Source: an uncultured Prevotellaceae bacterium (GTDB lineage Bacteria; Bacteroidota; Bacteroidia; Bacteroidales; Bacteroidaceae). Taken from it: a DNA stretch of 64,000 nt. Below are positions 18,201 to 26,395 of the stretch, piece by piece. Location: positions 1 through 64,000 of the forward strand of contig CACYYG010000005.1 of assembly GCA_902778535.1 (NCBI GenBank). Reading direction: 5' to 3'. The position numbers and the translations under genes are program-made. Position 1 is the stretch's first letter. Each line of letters opens with the position of its first letter. Under the pieces are notes generated by a model. It did not search any database. It was not told the DNA's origin and saw only the letters and a list, made by a program, of their open reading frames with translations.

Positions 18201-20018
18201 ACCTCTTCCTATATTAAGACCGCTACGTTGCAAGTGCCTGCCGGAACGAAGGAACTGTTTGCCTCCGCCCCCGTGTGGCGCAACTTTGGCACTATCGAGG
18301 AGGTGCGCACACGCACACAACCCAAGACATCGCCGGTTTATGCGGGTGCCAGAGGCTACGTGATGAACGTGGCTACACGCAAGATGATAACCGCCGGCGA
18401 GGCCTACGGCACGCAAGGCGTGGTGGGCCGCAGCGGTTTTGTCTATGAGTGGTGCCGTTCCAACAACATGCCCGAAGGTCGGTTCTATCTGAAGAACGTG
18501 GCCACCGACAAGGTATTGTTCCGCACCGACACCGACTCGAAAGTGGGCGATGGCGTGAAAGCCTGTTTCGTCGACGGCTCTCTCAGCGACAAGGCCTATT
18601 GGCAAGTAGACAGCGTTGCCGAGGGCGTATACACCCTGCAAGTGCCCAAGGGCACTAGCGGCTATGTAGAGGGCGAATATCTTGGTACTGACTATAACCA
18701 CACGACTGAAGCCACCGACTATTACACCAGCGGCATTTACTGGGACATTAAATACAGTGGCCACGAGCGCCAGTGCCAGTGGGTATTTGTCAGTACCGAC
18801 AACATGAATGACGCACTCGAGTTTGACAATGATGTGAAGACGCTGAAGGACTTGTTGCTGGTGGCAGAAAACAAGGGCGGCATCGACACCACTGACGAAC
18901 AGACCGTGTATGACAACCTGCAGAGCACCAGCGACGACATTCTGGCTGCCATTGCCTCACTGCGCCGGAAGCTGCATTATATCGACATTGCCGACACCCG
19001 TGCCAAGGCAGTGTGCATAGCACATTGGGACGGCGACGGCGACGGTGAGCTGAGCATCGAGGAGGCTGCTGCCGTGACCGACATTGGTGAGACCTTCCGC
19101 AACCAGTCGCAGATGAAGTCTCTGGAAGTACTGCGCTACTTCACCGGCCTGACAGAGATTCCCGAAAATGCTTTCCGCAGCTCTACCTCTTTAGCCACCG
19201 TCTACCTGCCTGAACAGGTGAAGAGCATCGGCAGCATGGCCTTCGCTGGCTGCCCGATGCAGTACCTTGTGCTTTTTGCTGCTGACGATGTGGTGAGCAG
19301 TGCTGCCAACGGCCTGTCTGCACAAGCCACAGTTTTCGTTCCGGAAGCATTGGTCGAAGCCTATTTGGCCCACGATGTTTGGAAAGCCTGCAACGTATGC
19401 GCCTACACCGGCACGCCGGTAGTGACGGCTCAGCCCGCCAGCCGTCAGTATGGCCGCAAACAGGCCACCCTCACCTACAAGGTAGAAGGAGCGCCCATCG
19501 ACGGTGCTCCGGAGCTGCAATGTGACGCATTGGCTGACGCCACGGCACCCGTTGGCGACGACTATGTCATCAACATCATGCGCGGTAGCATCACCAGCGA
19601 GAATGTGCAGTTGAAGCCAGGTTTCCTCACCATCACACCTGCGCCGCTCACCATCACTGCCAACTCCTACACCCGCAAGCAGGGTGAAGACAATCCTGAA
19701 TTCAGCTTCACCAGCAAAGGATTCCGCAACAAGGAAACAGTCGATGTGCTGCTGACACAGCCCGTCATCACGTGCGAGGCCACGAAGGACAGCCCTGCCG
19801 GCGAATACCCCATCGTCATCAGCGGTGCCACGGCGCAGAACTACGACATCACCTTCGTCAACGGTGTCCTCACCATAGAAGGCTCCAGCGGCATTGACAC
19901 CACCACCGCGGCCAGCCCATCTGCCGTGCTTTATGACCTTCAGGGTCGTCGTATCGATGGGCAATTGAGAAAAGGCCTCTACATCGACCGCCAGCGGCGG
20001 CGTGTCATCAGCAGATAG
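15246..20018 (+). CDS. C10 (streptopain-like) cysteine protease with three LRR modules and MBG domain
   Basis: This 1590-aa exported protein has a signal peptide, then a Spi-type propeptide ('ITREQARQQATQFMQRRG'). The C10 peptidase domain follows, with the catalytic Cys in 'TGCVATAYAQIL' (about 191) and the His in 'GHAFVCDGY' (about 340). Behind it come three units, each with an EF-hand/dockerin-like segment ('DQNGDGVLSYGEA', 'DLDGDGEFSFSEA', 'DGDGDGELSIEEA') and BspA-type leucine-rich repeats. The first two units also carry a beta-rich module ending in a helical stretch. An MBG-like domain (about 1480-1550) and a 'YDLQGRRIDGQLRKGLYI' tail close the chain. Simple C10 proteases are much shorter. 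It is probably secreted or surface-held and degrades host or food protein. The 15-base gap after upp may not mean shared function. Confidence 0.88.
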   Translation: MKNTFRKTIMTVITLTLVTVSWLDMQARPITREQARQQATQFMQRRGDARQLKAALSAYPKSGSLGRYNSPSNPAEEVAPYYVFNRGNQEGFIIVAGDDEVAETILGYCYSGSFVYDEMPPNMLSWLNGYAKEIEDFQARTSTPGYQPSAIRRIPTHPAISPLMTSKWSQGDPYNQECPMYFTLGRSVTGCVATAYAQILYYHRSKMVTETQAAMPAYDTWTSHPTYGNLHVDGIPAGSPIDWDHMIDSYGGNATGLQKKAVAQLMHYCGVAVNMDYTNGASGAQSGAVDDALKNYFGFGNSVKYVSGDRSAEEWDEIIYNELANQRPVYISGADADVGHAFVCDGYDGNRQYHINWGWGGQSDGNYYLSNLTPGEQGIGGSSGSGYTNGRECIIGIEPENYLERAMPFADITAKRLCIAEWDQNGDGVLSYGEAAAVTDLGTVLQGKHIKSFDELRYFTGLETIADDAFSGCVQLANLQLPRNLKHIGARAFKDCKKLSTINLPTSLLTIGEEAFSGCLLLHLIDLPANIKTIEAGTFRNCHALTAMALPTMLTRIGDEAFDGCSKLSELTVSSLLPQNMTIGANVFANSSVATAVLHIQQGTRAFFEGDAQWSQFGTIKEHRNRAGVDFTSLTPNTQVYLYHVGFGRFLSKGEAWGTQAVVTDSEPMRFQLRHTSAMPEGVYALYSNDTGNSDRHYTFRTSDDSNVGNGVKAAFVDGNLDKRAYWQVTDIGNNTYTFSVPQGYDGYDANCRWGVQTDHESQYTQPTWGVYSDIVYEGNEQACQWRFVLYDADRNATYEVAAALENLINMAKAKRIACQDEEAVLDNMQSTIEEMRQAQKSLRQKMKLIDFADDIVAQTCRSNFDLDGDGEFSFSEASKISSINNYFQGKAITSFDEFQYFTSVKELYGSTFDGCNKLTSITLPESIERIYYYAFRNCSKLTSINLPEYVITIGDQVFSGCSQLKTVRIDNPDPSSIDLKSNAFTSSYIKTATLQVPAGTKELFASAPVWRNFGTIEEVRTRTQPKTSPVYAGARGYVMNVATRKMITAGEAYGTQGVVGRSGFVYEWCRSNNMPEGRFYLKNVATDKVLFRTDTDSKVGDGVKACFVDGSLSDKAYWQVDSVAEGVYTLQVPKGTSGYVEGEYLGTDYNHTTEATDYYTSGIYWDIKYSGHERQCQWVFVSTDNMNDALEFDNDVKTLKDLLLVAENKGGIDTTDEQTVYDNLQSTSDDILAAIASLRRKLHYIDIADTRAKAVCIAHWDGDGDGELSIEEAAAVTDIGETFRNQSQMKSLEVLRYFTGLTEIPENAFRSSTSLATVYLPEQVKSIGSMAFAGCPMQYLVLFAADDVVSSAANGLSAQATVFVPEALVEAYLAHDVWKACNVCAYTGTPVVTAQPASRQYGRKQATLTYKVEGAPIDGAPELQCDALADATAPVGDDYVINIMRGSITSENVQLKPGFLTITPAPLTITANSYTRKQGEDNPEFSFTSKGFRNKETVDVLLTQPVITCEATKDSPAGEYPIVISGATAQNYDITFVNGVLTIEGSSGIDTTTAASPSAVLYDLQGRRIDGQLRKGLYIDRQRRRVISR

Positions 20019-20055
20019 TGGTATTTGAAAAATGGTATAAGCAACAACCTTTCTG

Positions 20056-21285
20056 ATGAACGAGGCTACCAAGCAGTTTGCGCTGGCGCACGCCGATGAC
20101 GACGTGCGCCAGCTCGCTTTAAAGGGTTGTCGTGACGCGGAGGTGGACATGACCGTGGCTTTGCAGCAGATTAGCGGGCGGCAGGCGGCACGAAGCAAGA
20201 TTCCTACGTGGGCGGCCATCGACGACATCCGCTATCCCGTGCACCTGTCTATGGAACAGTGCAGCAGCGAGGCCACTGCCTGCTACAAAGCACAACTGGT
20301 AGCCCCCGGCAGTCCTGGCCGCTCCTACCGCAAGCTCGTTGACCTGACGGGTGGCTTCGGAGTGGATTTTGCCTTCATGGCTGAAAATTTCGACGAAGGC
20401 ATTTACGTGGAACACGATGAGAACCTGTGTGCCATTGTCTATCACAACCTGCAGTTGCTGGCTGATAGTTCCGCCGTTTCTGTAGTCAATGCCGAGGCCG
20501 AAACGTTTCTGCACAACATGCAGGAGCATGTCACGCTCATCTTTGTAGACCCAGCCCGGCGCGACAGCCGCGGTGCACGTGCCTTTGGCATCAGCGACTG
20601 CACGCCCGACGTGTTGCCGCTGATGGACGAGCTGTTGCAGAAAGCCGACCACGTGCTGATAAAGCTTTCGCCGATGCTCGACTGGCGCAAGGCGGTGGCC
20701 GATGTGGGCAGCGAGCATGTGGAGCAGGTGCATATTGTGGCTGTGGGCGGCGAGTGCAAGGAACTGTTGCTGCTGCTCTCTGCCGAAGGGTCGCCGCAGC
20801 CGCAGCTCGTCTGCAGTAATGACGGCAGGCAGGAGATATTCAGTCTCTCCCGAGGGGGCGAGGCTTTCACCGCGTCATCTGGCGCAGCAGCCTCCCTCCC
20901 TCGGGGGAGGTCGGAGGCGGCTCCCTTCCTCTACGAGCCGCATGCTGCCCTGATGAAATCTGGCCTTTTCAGCGAGCTGGCGCAGCGCTATGGCGTGGTG
21001 CCCTTGGCGCCCAACAGCCATCTCTTCGCCGCCGATGCACCGATAGCCAATTTCCCGGGCCGCGCCTTCCGCGTGACAGACGTGAGCACAATGAACCGTC
21101 AGGAGCTGAAGGAGAAAGTGTTGCCGCTAAGGCAGGCGAATATCAGTGTGCGCAATTTCCCCATGAGTGCTGATGCTCTGCGCAGGAAGCTCAAGCTCAG
21201 CGAGGGCGGCGACCATTATCTCTTTGCCACGACACTTGCCGACGGCCGCCACGTGCTGCTGCTTTGTAAAAAACTATTACCATAA
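20056..21285 (+). CDS. Class I SAM-dependent methyltransferase with THUMP-like C-terminal domain
   Basis: This 409-aa cytosolic protein has a Rossmann methyltransferase core: 'LVDLTGGFGVDFAFMAENF' binds SAM, and 'TLIFVDPARRD' is the motif IV strand. The family is common in Bacteroidales and is annotated as a methyltransferase with a THUMP-like domain; the substrate is not known, though RNA is likely. The chain carries an extra Ser/Gly/Ala/Arg-rich piece (about residues 263-288) encoded by an inverted repeat with a CCCTCGGGGG core. This seems to be a repeat inserted in frame between strands of the C-terminal part. The reading frame continues intact after it. Confidence 0.8.
   Translation: MNEATKQFALAHADDDVRQLALKGCRDAEVDMTVALQQISGRQAARSKIPTWAAIDDIRYPVHLSMEQCSSEATACYKAQLVAPGSPGRSYRKLVDLTGGFGVDFAFMAENFDEGIYVEHDENLCAIVYHNLQLLADSSAVSVVNAEAETFLHNMQEHVTLIFVDPARRDSRGARAFGISDCTPDVLPLMDELLQKADHVLIKLSPMLDWRKAVADVGSEHVEQVHIVAVGGECKELLLLLSAEGSPQPQLVCSNDGRQEIFSLSRGGEAFTASSGAAASLPRGRSEAAPFLYEPHAALMKSGLFSELAQRYGVVPLAPNSHLFAADAPIANFPGRAFRVTDVSTMNRQELKEKVLPLRQANISVRNFPMSADALRRKLKLSEGGDHYLFATTLADGRHVLLLCKKLLP
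20844..20920. repeat. In-frame inverted-repeat element inside the methyltransferase gene
   Basis: The 21-nt arms 20844-20864 and 20889-20909 pair with one mismatch and two G-T pairs around a 24-nt spacer. The cores are CTCCCGAGGGGG and CCCTCGGGGGAGG. The host gene frame is kept. It shares the CCCCCTCGGGGG core with the element at 45786-45883. Confidence 0.7.
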
Positions 21286-21311
21286 AAATCGGAGGATCAT
21301 CCGCACGAAAA

Positions 21312-21376
21312 AATCTATCGATCCGCATAAAAAAATCTATCGATAGATTTTTTCAAAACCATCGATAGATTTTTTC
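21312..21376. repeat. CGATAG-family palindromic repeats
   Basis: A perfect 24-base palindrome centred on ATCGAT (21330-21353) is followed by a second 'atcgatagattttttcaaaa' copy at 21361-21380 and preceded by a partial copy at 21312. The same unit recurs at 33.7 and 42.9 kb. A separate perfect palindrome, TCCCGTAAATACGGGA, lies at 21412-21427. The cluster sits between convergent genes and may also terminate transcription. Confidence 0.85.
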
Positions 21377-21471
21377 AAAAGTCAATGCTTTTTTTCCGTG
21401 CCGCGTTTCCTCCCGTAAATACGGGACTTTCGCATAATGGCGTGGAAAAAGTGCTGTGTAAAGATTCTTTA

Positions 21472-22635
21472 CTATTCGGTGATGGTGCGGATAACCTTCT
21501 TCTCCACTTTCTCCATCACGGTTTCCTCGACCTCAATTTCGCGGAATTTCTGCACCTTCACCTTGCCCGTGGCATCGATGATGACGCAGCGGTTCTTGTC
21601 GTTGTTGTCGGGGAAGGGCTGCACGGTGTCGCCCTTGGAGTCGACCACCAGCATGTCGCCATTGACGCCATGCTTCTCGATGAGGTCTTTCTTGAACGTC
21701 TCGGCGCGACGCTCGGCATACATCTTGTTCAGGCGGGCATTGCCTGTGCCCTTGTCGGCGTACCCCACGATGTAGACCTTTGAGTCGGGATTTTCCTTCA
21801 TAAACTTGGCCACCTCGGCCTGGATGACGCTCGGGTCGACATTGTCGCTGACGCGGATGTCGTAGAACACCTCCTTGTGCAGCGTAACAGGCTCCTCAGC
21901 CATATAGGGTTCCTGCTTCTTCACCTTCTTCACCACGGGAACGTCTTCCCAGACGCTTTCCTCAATCTGGCGTGTTACGGGTATGTGCTTCTTGCCCTTG
22001 TAGCCGAAGCGGAAGTTCAGACCGAGCATGGCCGTAAACTGCCAGTCGTCGGCATCGTTGATCTTCGAGTTGAAGCGGTCGTCAAGCGAGTTGGCGTTCA
22101 CTTCCAGGGAAATGCCGAGAGGCTTCGACATGTTTGTCTCAAGGCGCAGTCCGGCGCGCAGGTTGTGGCTCAGGCGGTTGTCGTCCCATGCCAGCGGGAT
22201 GCGCTGCGGTGCAATGCCCAGGTCTTTCAGCTCATCGTTGTCCCAAGCGTAGTTCAGACCCACACCGCCCAGCAGGATGACATTCAGGGCGCGGTCCTGA
22301 TTCTGGCCGAGCAGATTCGACAGGTTCAGCAGCAGGTCAACGCTTGGCGTCACGTATTTCCATTTGTAATACTGGTCCAGGTCTTTGAAGCCGCTCTTCG
22401 ACTGCCACGCGTTGACATGCAGGCGTGCGCCGACAACAGGAGTGAAATAATGTCCGAAGCTCAGTGCTGCAGTAGGCATCATCAGCTTGTCCATCGGGGC
22501 GTTGGTCGATGTGAGCTGCAGTCCGCCTTGAGCCTCCACGTATGAGAAGGACTGCCAGTTCTGGTCTTGTGCCACGGCAGCGCCTCCCATCAGCAGCAGC
22601 GATGCTGCCAGGGTCATCAGTCTTTTCGTTTTCAT
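21472..22635 (-). CDS. OmpA-family outer-membrane protein
   Basis: This 387-aa protein has a signal peptide ending 'GGAAVAQ'. Residues of about 25-240 look like an 8-stranded outer-membrane beta-barrel ('FSYVEAQGGLQL', 'LGLNFRFGYKGKK'). A charged linker with 'VPVVKKVKKQEP' follows. The C-terminal part (about 265-350) is an OmpA-like domain with 'YIVGYADKGTGNARLN' and 'YAERRAETFKKDL', which binds peptidoglycan in characterised relatives. The final 30 residues are Lys/Glu/Val-rich (EIEVEETVMEKVEKKV). It would tie the outer membrane to the cell wall. It has its own promoter and is divergent from the GNAT gene. Confidence 0.88.
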   Translation of the reverse strand: MKTKRLMTLAASLLLMGGAAVAQDQNWQSFSYVEAQGGLQLTSTNAPMDKLMMPTAALSFGHYFTPVVGARLHVNAWQSKSGFKDLDQYYKWKYVTPSVDLLLNLSNLLGQNQDRALNVILLGGVGLNYAWDNDELKDLGIAPQRIPLAWDDNRLSHNLRAGLRLETNMSKPLGISLEVNANSLDDRFNSKINDADDWQFTAMLGLNFRFGYKGKKHIPVTRQIEESVWEDVPVVKKVKKQEPYMAEEPVTLHKEVFYDIRVSDNVDPSVIQAEVAKFMKENPDSKVYIVGYADKGTGNARLNKMYAERRAETFKKDLIEKHGVNGDMLVVDSKGDTVQPFPDNNDKNRCVIIDATGKVKVQKFREIEVEETVMEKVEKKVIRTITE

Positions 22636-22673
22636 AGCTATAATAGTGATTTTGATTAAATGATTTCTGACTG

Positions 22674-22681
22674 CAAAGATA
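22674..22681 (-). promoter_or_regulatory. -7 box of the OmpA-family gene
   Basis: CAAAGATA reads TATCTTTG on the minus strand, 38 bases upstream of ATG 22635. Confidence 0.65.
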
Positions 22682-22729
22682 CAAATTAGCCACTAAAAAA
22701 CAAAGAAAAAGTTAAAAAAATACGCCTTT

Positions 22730-22763
22730 TTTGCCGTTTTGTGCTAAAAAAGCCTTACCTTTG
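22730..22763 (+). promoter_or_regulatory. Promoter of the GNAT-like gene
   Basis: TACCTTTG at 22756-22763 fits the -7 box. TTTG at 22730-22733 may be the -33 box with a 22-base gap. ATG 22793 follows 29 bases later. Confidence 0.6.
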
Positions 22764-22792
22764 TGCGTTATTTACAAAAAAACATTAAGCGT

Positions 22793-23956
22793 ATGGCTTC
22801 TATCGAGATTAAGAAAGTAGAAAAAAAGAAAGACTTGGAGAAATTCATACAGCTGCACTATGACCTCTATCGCGGCTGCCCCTATGATGCGCCTAATTTG
22901 CATAGCGACGAGGTGCAGACGCTGTCGCCCTGGGTGAAGGATCCCAATGCCGCCTTCGAGTTCTGCGACGTGGAGTATTATCTCGCCCTGAAGGAGGGAA
23001 AGGTGGTGGGCCGTGTGGCCGCCATTATCAACAACAGATATAATGAACAGTGGAACAGGCTGGCCGTGCGCTTCGGATGGCTCGACCTCATCGACGACAT
23101 CGACGTGCTGCGCGCACTGCTCAGCGCCGTCGAGGACTTCGGCCGCCGCCACCAGATGAAGGAAATCATCGGACCCTTGGGCTTCACCGACATGGATCCG
23201 GAAGGCATGCTGACTCACGGCTTTGAAGAACTCAGCTGCATGGCCACTGAGTATAACCACGCCTACTACCCCAAGCTGATGGAGCAGATGGAGGGCTATG
23301 AGAAAGACAACGACTATGTGGAATACAAGCTCTTCGTGCCCAAGGAGGGAATGCCCGAAAAGTTCCTGAAGATTTCCGAAATGGTGATGAAACGCTATAA
23401 CCTGCGGATTAAGAAACTCACCAAGCGCGACATCTTCGGCCCTGACCAGTACGGACAGAAGGTGTTCGACGTCATCAACCGCACCTTCGGCCATCTCTAC
23501 GGCTATTCCACCATGTCGCAGAAGCAGATCGACCAGTATATCAGGATGTATTTCAAGGTGTTGGATTTGAACATGGTGACGCTGGTCGAGGATTATTCTT
23601 TAGAGGATCATCCCGTCGTGGCCGTAGCCATCACGCTGCCGTCGCTGACCAAGGCGCTGCAGAAATGCCGCAACGGCCGTCTGTGGCCCTTCGGCTGGTG
23701 GCATATTCTGAGGGCTTTAAAGTTCCACAAAACCAGCATCGTCGATTGTCTGTTGATTGGCGTGCTGCCTGAATATCGTCCGAAGGGTGCCAACGCGCTG
23801 CTGTTCTACGACCTTATTCCCATCTACCAGAAGCATGGTTTCCTCTGGGGCGAGACGCATGTGGAGATGGAAACCAACGGCAAGGTGCAGAGCCAGTGGA
23901 CCTACTTGGAGCACGAGCAGCACAAGCGCCGCCGCTGCTACAAGAAAACCCTTTAG
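22793..23956 (+). CDS. GNAT-fold N-acetyltransferase-like protein
   Basis: This 387-aa protein has no signal peptide. ATG 22793 is chosen because an upstream alternative start (GTG 22763) overlaps the promoter box. The N-terminal half contains 'VEYYLALKEGKVVGRVAAII', the beta4-beta5 pattern of GNAT acyltransferases, and later 'IIGPLGFTDMDPEGMLTHGF'. The C-terminal half has a second GNAT-like region ending 'GFLWGETHVEMETNGKVQSQ'. Proteins of this length and pattern are conserved in Bacteroidales and generally called hypothetical. The acyl acceptor is unknown. A long hairpin follows the stop. Confidence 0.7.
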   Translation: MASIEIKKVEKKKDLEKFIQLHYDLYRGCPYDAPNLHSDEVQTLSPWVKDPNAAFEFCDVEYYLALKEGKVVGRVAAIINNRYNEQWNRLAVRFGWLDLIDDIDVLRALLSAVEDFGRRHQMKEIIGPLGFTDMDPEGMLTHGFEELSCMATEYNHAYYPKLMEQMEGYEKDNDYVEYKLFVPKEGMPEKFLKISEMVMKRYNLRIKKLTKRDIFGPDQYGQKVFDVINRTFGHLYGYSTMSQKQIDQYIRMYFKVLDLNMVTLVEDYSLEDHPVVAVAITLPSLTKALQKCRNGRLWPFGWWHILRALKFHKTSIVDCLLIGVLPEYRPKGANALLFYDLIPIYQKHGFLWGETHVEMETNGKVQSQWTYLEHEQHKRRRCYKKTL

Positions 23957-23977
23957 TAACAGTGCTTTTTCAAAAGA

Positions 23978-24040
23978 AATTAGAAAGAATTAGAATTCCT
24001 TTTTAATTGTTGGAACTGATGATTCTAATTCTTTCTAATT
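23978..24040. terminator. Bidirectional terminator-like inverted repeat
   Basis: Perfect 19-bp arms (23978-23996 with 24022-24040) lie between the convergent GNAT and GH36 genes. T-rich sequence follows on the plus strand and A-rich sequence precedes, so it can serve both directions. Confidence 0.7.
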
Positions 24041-24068
24041 CTTTTTAATTCTTTTTGGCCGTTATGCG

Positions 24069-26246
24069 CTATTTGATCAGGAACACGCGGCTGGCGTATT
24101 CCTCCCACAGCGGCACCTCAATGCCGACGTCCATGAGAAAACGGCCGGTGAACGTCTTGCCATTGAGCTGGCAGGGCTTCTGCCCCACAGCCACATTCTT
24201 TTCCGTCAGCGTGTAGGTCTTGTCGGGATTGAGGCCGGCCAGACGGATGCGTGGCAGCGGCTGGTCGTAGAAGTTCTCAATCTTGTAGACGAAGAGCACG
24301 GCGCCGTCATTCCCTTTTGTGAATAGCTGACTGGCCACACCCTTGCGGTCGTAGGGCGAGATGAGACGGTAGATGTCGCCCGTCTGCACGATGGGGCGCA
24401 GCTGCTTGTAGTCGGCGAAGCACGTGGTACACTGTCGGCGCTCCTCGTCGGTCATCTGACTGGGCTGCAGCTCGATGCCGAGGCGTCCGCTCATGGCCAC
24501 ATCGCAACGGAACTTCACAGGAATGGTGCGCTTGCCGGTGTTCCAGTAGGGGCAGTGGTTGATGTGCGAGGCCATAGCGTTAGCCGGGAAGAAGAGACTG
24601 GTGCCATATTGCATGTACACACGCTGCAGGGCATCGGTATTGTCCGAGACCCAGAACTCGTCGAAGTAGGGCAACAGGCCGTAATTGGCGCGGCCTCCAC
24701 CGCTGGCGCAGTCCTGTATCACCAGATTGGGATACTTGGCACGGATGCGCTCCAGGGTCTTGATCAGGCCCTTGTGGTAGTCCACGTTCAGGTTGTTCTG
24801 CTTCGTCTTGGGCAAATAGAGCGAGCCGTAGTTCTGAATCGGCGCGTTGGCGTCCCACTTGATGTAGGCTATCTCAGGATACTCCGTCATCAGATTGTCG
24901 ACGATGCTGAACACGAAGTCCTGCACTTTGGGGTTGGTCATGTCTAAAACCACCTGCGTGCCGCCGCGGCCCTGACGCAGTTCGCGGCCTGGCCGCTGCA
25001 GCACCCAGTCGGGATGCTGCTCGTAGAGTTCGCTCACCGTGTTCGTCATCTCAGGCTCTATCCAGATGCCGAACTTGATTTTGCGCTGCTTGGCGGCGTC
25101 GGTGAGGGCTTTGATGCCATTGGGCAGCTTCTGCTTGTCCACCACCCAGTCGCCGAGGCTCGAATTGTCCACCTTGCGCGGATATTTGTTGCCAAACCAG
25201 CCGTCGTCCATCACGAAGAGCTCGCCGCCGAAGGCTGCAATGTCGTCCATCATCTTGATGATTTTCTCCTCGGTGATGTCTAAATAGATGCCTTCCCACG
25301 AGTTCAGCAGGATGTCGCCCGTCTGCATCCCACGGTGCAGCCAGCCTTCGGTGCGTGCCCAGCGGTGGAAGATGCGGCTCACACCGCTCATGCCCTCGTT
25401 GCTGTAGGCTAAGGCCACGTGCGGCGTCTCGAACACCTCTTTCGGTTCCAGGACATATTCGCTGGCCGTGGGGTCGATGCCGGCGTAGACGTGGTGCTCC
25501 TTGTGCGAGATGGTGTTTACGCGCAGCTCGTAGTTGCCGCTCCAGCACAGTGCGAGGCCGATGGTGCGGCCGCAGAGCTCCTGCGGCTGTCCGTCTAAGG
25601 AGAGCATTATCTCTGGCGCGTCGAGGTGTGAGTTGCGGGTGCCGTCGCTGTTGCGGATGGTCTTCATGCCCTGCGTCAGCGGCTCGCTCGTTACCTGTGT
25701 CTCGGCAGCCCAGTTGCCGTGCAGGTGAGTAATCCACGCATCGCCCTGTCGCAGCACAAGATGGCCGCTGTCGAAACGTTTCAGCGTGATGGTTTTCTTC
25801 TCCTGATGCACGATTTCGGTCCAGGTCTCAATCACGTCCACATTCTTATATGCCTTGTAGAAGACTTTCACCGTGAAGGGCAGCAGCTTGTCCTGCATCG
25901 TGAAAGTGTGAACGACGGCTTTTCCGTCGTCATTCTTGCTGTAATCCGTAACTCGTAATTCTAAATTCAGGTCGCCGTCGAAGTGCTGCACCTGCAGGGC
26001 GGGTGTGTGCACGGCGTCCACGGTGCCGAAGGCAGGCAATGCGTGGAAGCTCAGGTCGGCGCCGGCATCGCGCAGCTGTTGCAGCGTGGCACTCTTGTCG
26101 CCATAGTACGACTGCTGCAGGTCGCCGCCTTCTTTTGCGGTGAGCAGCATCTGTGTGTTAGGGGTTTCAATGGTGACGTCGCCCTGCCATGCCATCAGCG
26201 GCAGCGACGCGAGGAGCATCAAGGCTCCGGCAAAGATTTTTCTCAT
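24069..26246 (-). CDS. GH36 alpha-galactosidase, exported
   Basis: This 725-aa enzyme has a signal peptide (MRKIFAGALMLLASLPLMA). It has the GH36 layout: an N-terminal beta-supersandwich (about 25-290), a TIM barrel (about 300-620) and a C-terminal beta domain. The barrel has 'FVMDDGWFGNKYPRKVD', the nucleophile Asp in 'YIKWDAN' (about 463), 'CASGGGR', and the acid/base Asp in 'VSDNTDA' (about 533). It removes alpha-1,6-galactose from galactomannan or raffinose-type sugars. Its place next to the mannan genes suggests galactomannan debranching before or during GH26 attack. It has its own promoter box and is separated from the epimerase gene by an oppositely oriented gene. Confidence 0.92.
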   Translation of the reverse strand: MRKIFAGALMLLASLPLMAWQGDVTIETPNTQMLLTAKEGGDLQQSYYGDKSATLQQLRDAGADLSFHALPAFGTVDAVHTPALQVQHFDGDLNLELRVTDYSKNDDGKAVVHTFTMQDKLLPFTVKVFYKAYKNVDVIETWTEIVHQEKKTITLKRFDSGHLVLRQGDAWITHLHGNWAAETQVTSEPLTQGMKTIRNSDGTRNSHLDAPEIMLSLDGQPQELCGRTIGLALCWSGNYELRVNTISHKEHHVYAGIDPTASEYVLEPKEVFETPHVALAYSNEGMSGVSRIFHRWARTEGWLHRGMQTGDILLNSWEGIYLDITEEKIIKMMDDIAAFGGELFVMDDGWFGNKYPRKVDNSSLGDWVVDKQKLPNGIKALTDAAKQRKIKFGIWIEPEMTNTVSELYEQHPDWVLQRPGRELRQGRGGTQVVLDMTNPKVQDFVFSIVDNLMTEYPEIAYIKWDANAPIQNYGSLYLPKTKQNNLNVDYHKGLIKTLERIRAKYPNLVIQDCASGGGRANYGLLPYFDEFWVSDNTDALQRVYMQYGTSLFFPANAMASHINHCPYWNTGKRTIPVKFRCDVAMSGRLGIELQPSQMTDEERRQCTTCFADYKQLRPIVQTGDIYRLISPYDRKGVASQLFTKGNDGAVLFVYKIENFYDQPLPRIRLAGLNPDKTYTLTEKNVAVGQKPCQLNGKTFTGRFLMDVGIEVPLWEEYASRVFLIK

Positions 26247-26283
26247 GTGTTTAATCCTGGTTTTTGGTTAAGGTTTCTGTCGG

Positions 26284-26291
26284 CAAAGTTA
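26284..26291 (-). promoter_or_regulatory. -7 box of the GH36 gene
   Basis: CAAAGTTA reads TAACTTTG on the minus strand, 37 bases upstream of ATG 26246. Confidence 0.6.
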
Positions 26292-26395
26292 ACACTTTTT
26301 TCCAAATCTGCGAAGTTTTTTTAAACCAAAGTTCCGTTTTAGCGTCTAAAGCCTGAATAATGTTTCATTTAACCTAATTAAAACTAACAAAAAAC

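Noticed and set aside
17142-18764. 540-aa minus-strand ORF
   Set aside because: Antisense shadow of the C10 protease repeats; the product has no family features and no ribosome site.
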